A stretch of DNA of 64,000 nucleotides from Polaribacter butkevichii (lineage in GTDB: Bacteria > Bacteroidota > Bacteroidia > Flavobacteriales > Flavobacteriaceae), in NCBI RefSeq assembly GCF_038024105.1, contig NZ_CP150661.1:2313001-2377000 (forward strand), written 5' to 3'. A program made the position numbers and the translations under genes. Of the stretch, positions 35,433 through 44,529 are shown piece after piece; position 1 is the first letter of the stretch, and each line of letters starts with the position of its first letter. The notes beneath the pieces are model-generated. The model searched no databases, was not told the origin of the DNA, and saw only the letters and a program-made list of their open reading frames with translations.

Positions 35433-36479
35433 ATGTCAACATTTCATAAAGTACATATTGAAGAAGTAATAAGAGAAACCGCAGATGCGGTTTCTCTTTT
35501 GTTTAAAATACCTGGTAATCTAAAATCTAAATTTGCATTTCATGCTGGGCAATACTTAACCCTTAAAAAAACAATTAACGGTAAAGAAGTTAGAAGAGCC
35601 TATTCTATCTGTTCTTCTCCTACAGATAACTACTTAAAAGTAGCTATAAAAGCTGTAGAAAATGGTACTTTTTCTACCTATGCAACATCAGAATTAAAAT
35701 CTGGTAATTTTATAGAAATTTCTGAACCAGAAGGAAAATTTATATTAGAACCTAAACCACATAAAAATTACATAGCATTTGCTGCCGGTTCTGGTATTAC
35801 ACCAATTATGTCTATGATTAAAGACGTATTAGAAAACGAAACTTCGTCTACTTTTACTTTAATCTATGGTAACAAAACAGTTGCAGATACCATTTTTAAG
35901 AACGAATTAGACGCTTTAAAAGAAGCGAATCCAGAACGCTTAAACTTACATTACATTTATAGTAGAGAGCAAATAGAAGGTTCTTTATTTGGTAGAATAG
36001 ACAAAGCACACACAAACTTTTACATAAATAATAGTTACAAAAGCACCAATTTTGATGCAGCATATTTATGCGGACCAGAAACGATGATTAATGAAGTTTC
36101 TAAAACACTTTCTGAACGTGGTTTTGCTGATGAAAACATTCATTTTGAATTATTTACCATATCTTTTGATGAAGAAGCTGCTTCTGAAATAAAAGAAGGA
36201 ACTACAGAAATTACTGTATTGTTAGATGATGAAGAAACTACCTTTACAATGCAACAAACAGATAACATTTTAGCTGCTAGTTTGCGTAACGACCTAGACG
36301 CCCCATATTCTTGCCAAGGGGGTGTTTGTAGTTCTTGTATGTGTAAAGTTACAGAAGGAAAAGCTGTAATGGTTAAAAACTCTATTTTAACGGACAGCGA
36401 AATAGAAGAAGGATTGGTTTTAGCTTGTCAGGCATACCCAACAACATCAAAAATAAAAATAGATTTTGATGATGTTTAA
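35433..36479 (+). CDS. Flavin reductase with C-terminal 2Fe-2S ferredoxin domain (PaaE/Hmp-type)
   Basis: 348 residues in three domains: FAD-binding barrel (RRAYSICSSP), NAD(P)-binding domain (AFAAGSGITPIMSMIK, LCGPETMI) and a plant-type 2Fe-2S domain at the C-terminus with CQGGVCSSCMCKV and LACQAYP as the four ligands. Passes electrons from NAD(P)H to an unknown oxygenase or partner. PaaE of phenylacetate epoxidation has this order, but no paa genes are in the window. A 13-bp-arm inverted repeat lies in codons 13-22. Confidence 0.9.
   Translation: MSTFHKVHIEEVIRETADAVSLLFKIPGNLKSKFAFHAGQYLTLKKTINGKEVRRAYSICSSPTDNYLKVAIKAVENGTFSTYATSELKSGNFIEISEPEGKFILEPKPHKNYIAFAAGSGITPIMSMIKDVLENETSSTFTLIYGNKTVADTIFKNELDALKEANPERLNLHYIYSREQIEGSLFGRIDKAHTNFYINNSYKSTNFDAAYLCGPETMINEVSKTLSERGFADENIHFELFTISFDEEAASEIKEGTTEITVLLDDEETTFTMQQTDNILAASLRNDLDAPYSCQGGVCSSCMCKVTEGKAVMVKNSILTDSEIEEGLVLACQAYPTTSKIKIDFDDV
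35471..35498 (+). repeat. Perfect inverted repeat (13-bp arms) inside the flavin reductase coding region
   Basis: Left arm 35471-35483 (AAGAGAAACCGCA), centre GA, right arm 35486-35498, then TTGTTTAA. It resembles an intrinsic terminator but lies in codons about 13-22 of the gene, encoding RETADAVSLL, a normal family sequence. Confidence 0.9.
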
Positions 36480-36512
36480 TCATTACATCAAAATTTACAA
36501 TATATTTTACTT

Positions 36513-36542
36513 AAAAAGGATGGTTTCTCCATCCTTTTTTTT
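36513..36542 (+). terminator. Terminator after the asd-flavin reductase genes
   Basis: AAAAAGGATGG / CCATCCTTTTT with a 5-nt loop and T-run, 34 nt after the stop codon. Confidence 0.9.
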
Positions 36543-36573
36543 ATCCCTCAGATAAAAATCTTAATTTTATACA

Positions 36574-37239
36574 ATGGATATTTACGACTTTAAAAATGCT
36601 TTCTTAATAGGCTTTTTCATGGCTTTTATGATTGGCCCCGTTTTTTTTATGCTTATACAAATTAGTATTTTAAAAGGTGCTAGAGCAGCTATTTCATTTG
36701 ATATTGGGGTAATTTTAGGTGATATTACATTTATATTAATCGCTTATTACGGAAGTAGATCTTTGTTAGAAGAAATTAAAGATGATCCTAGACTTTATTT
36801 TGTAGGCGGATTGGTTTTAATCGTTTACGGCCTTATCACCTACTTTGACAGGCAGAACAAAAAAGAAGCTTTAGAACATACAAAAACGATAGAGGTACCC
36901 GTTAAAAGTAATTATATAAAACTATTTTTTAAAGGATACTTTTTAAATTTTATCAATATTGGTGTTTTAGCATTTTGGCTAGGTACCGTTTTAGTTATTG
37001 GACCAACTTTAGACATGAACCCTACCAGTATCTTTTGGTACTTTGCAACCATCATATTAGGATATGCTTTTACAGATTTAGGTAAAATATTATTAGCAAA
37101 ACAACTAAAAAACAAAATGACACCGTTGGTTATTTATAGGATGAAAAGAATAATGGGAATTATACTTTTTGTGTGTGGTATTTTTTTAATTCTAAAAGGG
37201 TTTATTCCTAATGATAAAATAAATGAACTTATAAACTAA
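36574..37239 (+). CDS. LysE-family amino-acid exporter
   Basis: 221 residues with about six membrane helices. The N-terminal helix FLIGFFMAFMIGPVFFMLIQ and the glycine/proline pattern that follows match LysE/RhtB translocators; VIGPTLDMNPTSIFWYFATI and ILFVCGIFLILKGF are later helices. Substrate cannot be deduced. It sits alone between two terminators, with no visible promoter box. Confidence 0.85.
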   Translation: MDIYDFKNAFLIGFFMAFMIGPVFFMLIQISILKGARAAISFDIGVILGDITFILIAYYGSRSLLEEIKDDPRLYFVGGLVLIVYGLITYFDRQNKKEALEHTKTIEVPVKSNYIKLFFKGYFLNFINIGVLAFWLGTVLVIGPTLDMNPTSIFWYFATIILGYAFTDLGKILLAKQLKNKMTPLVIYRMKRIMGIILFVCGIFLILKGFIPNDKINELIN

Positions 37240-37567
37240 GTCATTCTATTTTACTTCATAAGGAATCATTTTTAATATTAGTAAACTACCTTTAAACAAA
37301 CCAATAAACTTGAAATAAGCGTAAGAAAACATCCAAAAATAAAAGTATCATAGAACTATAAAGCATGAAAAAGAATTACTTAAAAGGCAGTAAACAAACA
37401 ACAATAGCATAAACAAAGACACATCACAGGTAAAATTATTAATGAATATCATTAAAATTTATGTAATAATCATACCTATTATAAAAAAATAAAACCCAGT
37501 GAAATAAATTCACTGGGTTTTTATATTTAAATCACTTATAATAAATGATTAAAGTAGTATTAATTGT
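37240..37567. other. 328-bp intergenic region
   Basis: Holds the terminator of the respiratory operon (37491-37522) at its right end. The remaining 250 nt are AT-rich with no credible ORF, RNA gene or promoter box seen. Confidence 0.5.
37491..37522. terminator. Bidirectional terminator ending the act-cta operon
   Basis: AAAACCCAGTGA / TCACTGGGTTTT with a 7-8 nt loop, A-run on one side and T-run on the other, 46 nt past the ctaD stop. Confidence 0.9.
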
Positions 37568-39349
37568 CTAAGATTCCTCTTCTCCGTCTAATAAAGGCGT
37601 TGTTTGTAAAACAAAATCTTGTCCATGTAAATAATCACTATCATCATCTTGCGCGTCTACACGTTTACTGTAGTCATAAGCCCATCTATGAACTACTGGT
37701 AATTTACCTGGCCAGTTACCATGTACATGTTCTACAGGGGTAGTCCATTCTAAAGTATTAGCATTCCAAGGGTTTTGAGTTGCTTTTTGACCTCTATAAA
37801 TTGAGATAAAAAAGTTAGCAATAAAGAATAATTGAGCAATACCTCCCACTAATGCAAACAATGTAATAACAACGTTAATGTCAGATAAATCATCAAACAT
37901 AGGGAAATTCGTATTTGTATAATATCTTCTTGGTAAACCTGCTAAACCAATAAAGTGCATTGGCCAGAATACTCCATAAGCACATATAATACTTAACCAA
38001 AAGTGCCAGTAACCTAATGTTTTATTCATCATTCTACCATACATTTTAGGAAACCAGTGGTACACACCAGCAAACATCCCAAAGATAGCAGAAACACCCA
38101 TTACTAAGTGGAAATGCGCAATAACAAAATACGTATCGTGAACATTAATATCTAAAGCAGAATCTCCTAAGACAATACCGGTTAAACCACCAGTAATAAA
38201 GGTAGAAACCAAACCGATAGAAAATAACATTGCAGGGTTTAATTGTAAATTCCCTTTCCATAAAGTAGTAATCCAGTTAAAAGATTTTACTGCAGATGGA
38301 ATTGCAATTAATAACGTGGTAAATGTAAATACAGAACCTAAGAAAGGATTCATTCCTGAAATAAACATATGGTGTCCCCAAACAATTGTAGATAAAAATG
38401 CAATTGCTATAATAGAACCAATCATTGCACGATAACCAAAAATTGGTTTACGAGAGTTAATTGCTAAAATTTCTGAAACAATACCCATTGCAGGTAAAAT
38501 TACAATGTATACCTCTGGGTGTCCTAAGAACCAAAATAAATGTTCGAAAAGTACTGGTGATCCACCTTGATAATGTAAAACTTCTCCAGATATAAAGATA
38601 TCAGACAAATAGAATGAAGTTCCAAAACTTCTATCGAAAATTAATAATAATGCTGCAGATAATAAAACAGGGAAAGAAACTACACCAATAACAGCTGTAA
38701 TAAAGAACGCCCAAATTGTTAAAGGCATTCTAGTCATTTTCATTCCTTTTGTTCTTAAGTTGAATACAGTAACAATATAGTTTAAAGATCCGATTAAAGA
38801 AGAAGCAATAAAGATAGCAATAGATACTAACCATAAAGTCATACCCATACCAGAACCAGGAATTGCTTGCGGTAAAGCACTTAATGGTGGATAAATTGTC
38901 CATCCTGCTGATGCAGGTCCTGCTTCAATAAATAAAGAAAATACCATAATTACACTTGATAAAAAGAATAACCAGTATGAAACCATATTTAAAAAACCAG
39001 AAGCCATATCTCTAGCTCCAATTTGTAATGGTATTAATAAGTTTGAAAAAGTACCACTTAAACCAGCAGTTAATACAAAGAAAACCATAATAGTACCATG
39101 TATTGTTACCAATGCTAAGTACATATCCGGGTCCATAATTCCGTCCGTTTGGTGATGTCCTAAAAACGCTTCTACAATAGAAAACGATTGCTCTGGCCAT
39201 GCAATTTGTATACGAAATAACATAGACATTAGTACACCAATGATTCCCATAAACATACCAGTTACAAGGAACTGCTTAGAAATCATTTTATGATCTTGAG
39301 TAAAAATATATTTTGTTACAAATGTTTCTTTATGATGATGTTCTGACAT
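37568..39349 (-). CDS. ctaD: Cytochrome c oxidase subunit I
   Basis: Catalytic haem-copper subunit reducing oxygen. 593 residues, 12 or more membrane helices. FWFLGHPEVYIVILP gives the CuB histidine-tyrosine cross-link site and WGHHMFISGMNP the two adjacent CuB histidines; VIAHFHLVMG carries the haem histidines. Last gene of the minus-strand act-cta operon. Subunits III and IV are not in the window. Confidence 0.96.
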   Translation of the reverse strand: MSEHHHKETFVTKYIFTQDHKMISKQFLVTGMFMGIIGVLMSMLFRIQIAWPEQSFSIVEAFLGHHQTDGIMDPDMYLALVTIHGTIMVFFVLTAGLSGTFSNLLIPLQIGARDMASGFLNMVSYWLFFLSSVIMVFSLFIEAGPASAGWTIYPPLSALPQAIPGSGMGMTLWLVSIAIFIASSLIGSLNYIVTVFNLRTKGMKMTRMPLTIWAFFITAVIGVVSFPVLLSAALLLIFDRSFGTSFYLSDIFISGEVLHYQGGSPVLFEHLFWFLGHPEVYIVILPAMGIVSEILAINSRKPIFGYRAMIGSIIAIAFLSTIVWGHHMFISGMNPFLGSVFTFTTLLIAIPSAVKSFNWITTLWKGNLQLNPAMLFSIGLVSTFITGGLTGIVLGDSALDINVHDTYFVIAHFHLVMGVSAIFGMFAGVYHWFPKMYGRMMNKTLGYWHFWLSIICAYGVFWPMHFIGLAGLPRRYYTNTNFPMFDDLSDINVVITLFALVGGIAQLFFIANFFISIYRGQKATQNPWNANTLEWTTPVEHVHGNWPGKLPVVHRWAYDYSKRVDAQDDDSDYLHGQDFVLQTTPLLDGEEES

Positions 39350-39381
39350 AATCTTATTAATTTGTAGTGTAATTTTAATAA

Positions 39382-40389
39382 TTAATTAATAACTGATGCT
39401 AATGTAGGTTGCTTAGCAATCCACTCATCGTATTCTTTTTGTTCTACAACAGTAATTTTCATTTGCATGTTGTAATGAGATGCTCCACAAATTTTATTAC
39501 ACAATAAAATGTAATCAAAAACATAAGGATCTTCTCCTTTTGCTTTTCTAATTTTATTGATGCCTGCTGTTTTTTCAATTACTTCAGGTTGTTGTCTCAT
39601 TTCTTCTGTTGTATACTTTGGTGTAAACCCAAACTGAGTAACCATACCAGGTACACAGTTCATTTGCGCTCTAAAGTGAGGCATGTAAGCTGAGTGTAAA
39701 ACGTCTTGAGAACGGAACTTAAAATGTACTTTTCTACCTTTAGGTAAATACAATTCAGTAACTTGTTTGTCGTCTAATGAGTTCTTATCAGTCATATCAA
39801 CACCTAAAGTGTTAATACCTTTAATGTAGTTTACATTACCTAAGCCTAATGTATTGTCTTCACCTGCGTAACGAGCATCCCATCTAAACTGTTGTGCATA
39901 AACTTCTATAACAACAGGATCTTCTAAATCAGACAAATCCATAACGTTATTCCATTGCCATAATCCGTAACCAATTAAAACTACCAATACAACAGCAGGA
40001 GTAATTGTCCAAATTGCTTCTAATTTATGACTATCCGAATAAAATTTTGCTTTTCTTCCTTTTTCACCTTTATATTTAAAAGTAAAATAGAAAAGTATAA
40101 ATTGCATTAAAAATTGTACAATACCGATCAACCAAAATGTAATATCAAAAAGGTTATCATCATGCTCTCCTTCAAAAGAAGCAGATTCTGGTAACATTAC
40201 AACATTCATGAAGATTAAGCAATAAATCATCATTGCATATAAAAACACCATAAAGTAAATGGCATTTCTACCTTGGGTAGCGTTGTCTTTATCAGTAGCA
40301 ATTACGCTTCTTAAGTTCATGATTCTGGTAATCTGCCAAAAACTTACACCGATTGCAACAGCTATAAAAATATAAAATAGAGCTAGCAT
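39382..40389 (-). CDS. ctaC: Cytochrome c oxidase subunit II (CuA)
   Basis: 335 residues. CuA ligands are present in the C-terminal cupredoxin domain: LHSAYMPHFRAQMNC (His) and CNKICGASHYNM (C-x3-C-x3-H-x2-M). The N-terminal part has about four hydrophobic segments (near 1-22, 45-67, 87-108 and 130-150), two more than the classical subunit II, as is usual in Bacteroidota. Accepts electrons from cytochrome c or directly from ACIII. Between actF and ctaD. Confidence 0.95.
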   Translation of the reverse strand: MLALFYIFIAVAIGVSFWQITRIMNLRSVIATDKDNATQGRNAIYFMVFLYAMMIYCLIFMNVVMLPESASFEGEHDDNLFDITFWLIGIVQFLMQFILFYFTFKYKGEKGRKAKFYSDSHKLEAIWTITPAVVLVVLIGYGLWQWNNVMDLSDLEDPVVIEVYAQQFRWDARYAGEDNTLGLGNVNYIKGINTLGVDMTDKNSLDDKQVTELYLPKGRKVHFKFRSQDVLHSAYMPHFRAQMNCVPGMVTQFGFTPKYTTEEMRQQPEVIEKTAGINKIRKAKGEDPYVFDYILLCNKICGASHYNMQMKITVVEQKEYDEWIAKQPTLASVIN

Positions 40390-40427
40390 ATTTATCTCGT
40401 CTTAATTATTTTAATTTAAATTATTTA

Positions 40428-41891
40428 TTAATGATGATCTCCTGAACTTTCACCTCTGTGTTCAATATTGTAATAGTGATAATGTTCACTTTCACCTAAG
40501 AAAGGATTTCCTTTTGGTATAGGGTTTGCTTTTGCAAATGAATTAAATGTAGCATAAATAAAGACTCCTAAAAAGAACAATAATGAGCTAATTTCTGGTA
40601 TACCAAATGACCATTGAGCACCTACTGTACCTGGCATAACCATTACAAAGATATCTATGTAGTGACCAGCAAGGATAACAATACCACCTATGAATACAAA
40701 CCAAGGAACACTTTTAAAATCACTATTTAATAATAACAATACAGGGAAAACAAAGTTCATAACAACCATTGCTAAAAATGGTAAATTATACTCATTAAAT
40801 CTCATTGCAAAATAAGTAGTTTCTTCTGGAATATCTGCATACCAAATTAACATAAATTGAGCAAACCATAAGTAAGTCCAGAATACAGAGAAACCAAACA
40901 TATATTTTGCTAAATCGTGAATATGACTATCGTTTACCGCTGGTAAAGCACCTTTAGAACGTAAATAAATAGTTACAAAAGCAATTACCGTTAAAGCACT
41001 TACTAATAAACTTGCTAAAACATACCAAGCAAATAATGTAGAGAACCAGTGAGGATCTAGTCCCATAATCCAATCCCAAGACATTAAAGACTCTGAAATC
41101 ATAAATAAGAAAATAAAACCAACAGAAACGTTATAACTTAATTTATAAGTTTTATTATTATCATTTGCAGTATCTTCTTTTATAGAGTTTTTACGAATAA
41201 ACCATCTGTAAGCATTCCATATAGCTAAATAGATAATACTTCTAATAGCCCAACCAGGAACATTCATCCACCAAGATTTACCATCAATAATAGAATCGTA
41301 ATTTGGGCTTGTTGGATCAAAAGTACCTTCTGCCATCCAAGGGAACATGTGGTTCCAATGCATTACAGCAGAAATTACAACAATTAACATTACAATAGAT
41401 GTTGGCACTATATTAGCTGTTATAGCTTCCATTACTCTAAAAAGAAGAATAGACCAACCTGCTTGAGCAACTCTTTGAATTGCATAAAATGCCAATACTA
41501 ATAAAGTAATTCCTAAAAAGAAGAATAACGATACATATAAAGCAGACCAAGGCTTATTTTTTAATTGATGTAAAACGTGTTCTGCATGTGCATCATCATG
41601 GTGTTCACCATGAGCATCTGCAACAACATGAGCATCTTTTACAGCATCATGATGAGCTTCGGTAGTGTTATGACTTTCATCACCCACATGAGCTTCATTT
41701 TTATGTGCATCTACTTTAGTCTCTTCATGAGAAGTAGCATGGTTATCACCATGTGCAGCTTGATGCGCAATAATTTCTTTAGCTTCTTCAACCGTTTTAG
41801 GAGCTGAATAAAAACTATAAGCAATTCCCACTAAACCAACAAGTATTAGTGCTAATGAGAATGTTTTTAATTTACCTGAGAATTGATACAT
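40428..41891 (-). CDS. actF: Alternative complex III subunit ActF with a histidine-rich insertion
   Basis: 487 residues, integral membrane subunit paralogous to ActC (NrfD-like) and thought to bind quinone. After one N-terminal helix (10-28) comes an insertion with 16 histidines between residues 43 and 108, rich also in Ala/Asp/Glu, then about nine helices (PWSALYVSLFFFLGITLLVL onward). The His-rich stretch could bind metal or be a disordered linker. Order actA-B-C-D-E-F is as in other Bacteroidota. Confidence 0.92.
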   Translation of the reverse strand: MYQFSGKLKTFSLALILVGLVGIAYSFYSAPKTVEEAKEIIAHQAAHGDNHATSHEETKVDAHKNEAHVGDESHNTTEAHHDAVKDAHVVADAHGEHHDDAHAEHVLHQLKNKPWSALYVSLFFFLGITLLVLAFYAIQRVAQAGWSILLFRVMEAITANIVPTSIVMLIVVISAVMHWNHMFPWMAEGTFDPTSPNYDSIIDGKSWWMNVPGWAIRSIIYLAIWNAYRWFIRKNSIKEDTANDNNKTYKLSYNVSVGFIFLFMISESLMSWDWIMGLDPHWFSTLFAWYVLASLLVSALTVIAFVTIYLRSKGALPAVNDSHIHDLAKYMFGFSVFWTYLWFAQFMLIWYADIPEETTYFAMRFNEYNLPFLAMVVMNFVFPVLLLLNSDFKSVPWFVFIGGIVILAGHYIDIFVMVMPGTVGAQWSFGIPEISSLLFFLGVFIYATFNSFAKANPIPKGNPFLGESEHYHYYNIEHRGESSGDHH

Positions 41892-41918
41892 ATCTTTTCG
41901 TATTCTTTCTTATTGTAA

Positions 41919-42461
41919 TTATAATTCTGAACGTAATTTTTCTACGTATTGTACTATCTGCCAACGTTCTGTATACGTTGTTTGAGATGCGTGAGAACCC
42001 ATTAAGTTTTTACCGTGCATAATTACATGATAAATACTACCTGCGTTAATATCTCTATCTTTATAGTTAGGAATACCAGAAAATTTTTCTCTTTGAGATA
42101 AAACTCCATTTCCATCACCTTTTTTACCGTGACAAGAAATACAGTAAATATCGTACATCGCTTTACCGTTTGCCAAATTCTCTTCAGTTGCTTCTAACGG
42201 ATTTGTTAATGTAGTTTTAGCCAATTCATAACCTTCATTTGTATCTGGAAGATCATAAGCAGGGTGTCCTCCTCTAGGAATCGTACCTGCAACAGGTTTA
42301 GAATTTACAGGTTCTCCATTAATACCATTCGCACCATTTACATCATAAGGTACAGACACATACATATCTGGCATATATTGTAATTGAGGCGTACGTTTAT
42401 CATTACAAGAAATAATACTTGTAAGGGTAACTAGAGCGATAATTAATTTAAAGTTCTTCAT
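41919..42461 (-). CDS. actE: Alternative complex III subunit ActE, monohaem cytochrome c lipoprotein
   Basis: 180 residues. Lipoprotein signal (MKNFKLIIALVTLTSIISC, Cys-lipobox). One haem-binding motif CISCHG near residue 116 and a later Met-containing segment (VIMHGKNLMGSHA) as possible axial ligand. Periplasmic face electron carrier of ACIII. 27 nt before actF. Confidence 0.94.
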   Translation of the reverse strand: MKNFKLIIALVTLTSIISCNDKRTPQLQYMPDMYVSVPYDVNGANGINGEPVNSKPVAGTIPRGGHPAYDLPDTNEGYELAKTTLTNPLEATEENLANGKAMYDIYCISCHGKKGDGNGVLSQREKFSGIPNYKDRDINAGSIYHVIMHGKNLMGSHASQTTYTERWQIVQYVEKLRSEL

Positions 42462-42471
42462 TATCTATATA

Positions 42472-42999
42472 TTAGTGCTTGTCTACTACATTAATTTCTA
42501 CAGCTCCTGTTTTTGCCAATAAAGCAGTAATTTCAGCTTCATTATTATTTACAGGTATTTCCATTAAAAAATGATCATCTGTAGTTCTTGGGTCAGGATT
42601 TTCAGCTTCTTTAAATGGCCATATTCTACTTCTCATATAAAAAGTAATTACCATTAAGTGGGCTGCAAAAAACACTGTTAATTCAAACATAATTGGCACA
42701 AATGCTGGCATATTGGTCCACCAAGAAAAGTTAGGTTTACCACCAATATCTTGTGGCCAATCTTGTATCATCATGTAATTAGTCATCCAGATGGCAAATG
42801 ATAATCCTGTAATTCCGTAGAAAAATGCAGTAATTGCCAATCTTGTAGGAGCTAACCCCATTGCTTTGTCTAAACCATGTACTGGAAAAGGACAAAATAC
42901 TTCCTCTATATGAAGATGTTCTGCTTTGACAGCTTTCACTGCGTCCATTAGAACTTCGTCATCGTTATAAAATGCGTGAATAACTTTTGATGATTCCAT
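42472..42999 (-). CDS. actD: Alternative complex III subunit ActD (DUF3341)
   Basis: 175 residues. DUF3341: cytoplasmic N-terminal part (VIHAFYNDDEVLMDAVKAV), then two membrane helices (about 56-74 and 97-120). Structural subunit of ACIII. Ten nt before actE and 2 nt after actC. Confidence 0.93.
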   Translation of the reverse strand: MESSKVIHAFYNDDEVLMDAVKAVKAEHLHIEEVFCPFPVHGLDKAMGLAPTRLAITAFFYGITGLSFAIWMTNYMMIQDWPQDIGGKPNFSWWTNMPAFVPIMFELTVFFAAHLMVITFYMRSRIWPFKEAENPDPRTTDDHFLMEIPVNNNEAEITALLAKTGAVEINVVDKH

Positions 43000-43001
43000 A
43001 A

Positions 43002-44456
43002 TTATTCTTTATTAGATTTATCAGATGTACCTGCTACATTTGCTACATTAATAGCTGGTTTTGTAGGTATACCTTGTTCTCTTCTCTTCTTGTAAAATTC
43101 TCCAGAAGATTTTAAAATAGTTTTTACTTCGGCTTGTGCGATTACTGGGAATGTTCTTGCATATAATAAGAATAATACAAAGAAAAATCCAATTGTTCCA
43201 ACAAAAATACCAACATCTACAAACGTAGGTTCAAAACGCCACCATGTAGATGGTAAATGACCTTTACTTAATACAATGGCAATAATATCGAAACGCTCAA
43301 ACCACATACCAATGTTAATTGCGATAGATATAATAAAAGTAATTATAAAACTTCTTCTAAACTTCTTAATCCATAGTAACTGAGGTGTAAAGATATTGAA
43401 TATCAACAATGACCAAAATGCCCAAGCATAAGGACCTGTTGCAGCACCTACAGATAAGTAGGTATAGTTTTCATACGGTGAACCTGTATACCAAGCAATA
43501 AAGAATTCTGTTGCATACGCTACAGCTACAATACCACCCGTTAAGATAATTACAATATTCATATACTCAATGTGCATACGTGTAATATAATCTTCTAAGT
43601 TGGTAACCTTTCTCATAATCCCTAATAACGTTTGTACCATTGCAAATCCAGAAAAAATTGCTCCTGCTACGAAATAAGGAGGGAAAATTGTTGAGTGCCA
43701 ACCAGGGTTAATTGATGTAGCAAAATCCATAGATACAATTGTGTGTACAGAAAGTACTAATGGTGTTGCTAAACCTGCAAGTACCAAAGATACTTCTTCA
43801 AAACGTTGCCAATCTTTAGTTCTACCAGACCAACCAAAAGATAATAAAGCATATATTTTCTTTTGAAAAGGTTTCACAGCTCTATCTCTAATCATTGCAA
43901 AATCTGGTAATAAACCTGTCCACCAGAAAACTAATGATACCGATAAATAAGTAGAGATTGCAAAAACATCCCATAATAATGGTGAGTTAAAGTTTACCCA
44001 TAATGATCCGAATTGATTAGGCATTGGCAATACCCAGTATCCGTTCCATGGTCTACCCATGTGAATAATAGGGAACAATCCTGCCTGAAAAACGGCAAAT
44101 ATTGTCATTGCTTCTGCAGAACGGTTAATGGCCATTCTCCATTTTTGACGGAATAATAATAGTACAGCAGAAATTAAAGTCCCTGCGTGACCAATACCTA
44201 CCCACCATACAAAGTTTGTGATATCCCAAGCCCATCCAATGTTCTTGTTTAAACCCCAAACTCCAATACCAGTTCCTACGGTGTAAAAAATACATCCAAA
44301 TCCCCAAAGCATCGCTGCCAAAGAAATATAAAATGCTATGTACCAGTTTTTATTTGCAGCTCCTTCAATAGGCTTTGCAATGTCTTCTGTAATATCGTGA
44401 TAACTTTTATCACCTAATACTAAAGGTTCCCTTATGGGTGCTTCGTAATGAGACAT
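43002..44456 (-). CDS. actC: Alternative complex III subunit ActC (NrfD family)
   Basis: 484 residues, about ten membrane helices, NrfD/PsrC fold that holds the menaquinol site. Typical segments: WWVGIGHAGTLISAVLLLF, ILFPIIHMGRPWNGYW-like (FPIIHMGRPWNGYWVLP) and SVHTIVSMDFATSINPGWH. Oxidises quinol and passes electrons to ActB/ActA. 73 nt after actB. Confidence 0.95.
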   Translation of the reverse strand: MSHYEAPIREPLVLGDKSYHDITEDIAKPIEGAANKNWYIAFYISLAAMLWGFGCIFYTVGTGIGVWGLNKNIGWAWDITNFVWWVGIGHAGTLISAVLLLFRQKWRMAINRSAEAMTIFAVFQAGLFPIIHMGRPWNGYWVLPMPNQFGSLWVNFNSPLLWDVFAISTYLSVSLVFWWTGLLPDFAMIRDRAVKPFQKKIYALLSFGWSGRTKDWQRFEEVSLVLAGLATPLVLSVHTIVSMDFATSINPGWHSTIFPPYFVAGAIFSGFAMVQTLLGIMRKVTNLEDYITRMHIEYMNIVIILTGGIVAVAYATEFFIAWYTGSPYENYTYLSVGAATGPYAWAFWSLLIFNIFTPQLLWIKKFRRSFIITFIISIAINIGMWFERFDIIAIVLSKGHLPSTWWRFEPTFVDVGIFVGTIGFFFVLFLLYARTFPVIAQAEVKTILKSSGEFYKKRREQGIPTKPAINVANVAGTSDKSNKE

Positions 44457-44529
44457 ATTTTAATTACTTAGTTTTTATTTTTAATTTCAAAGGTTCAAAG
44501 TGATAAAAACTTTATCACTTTAAATATCT

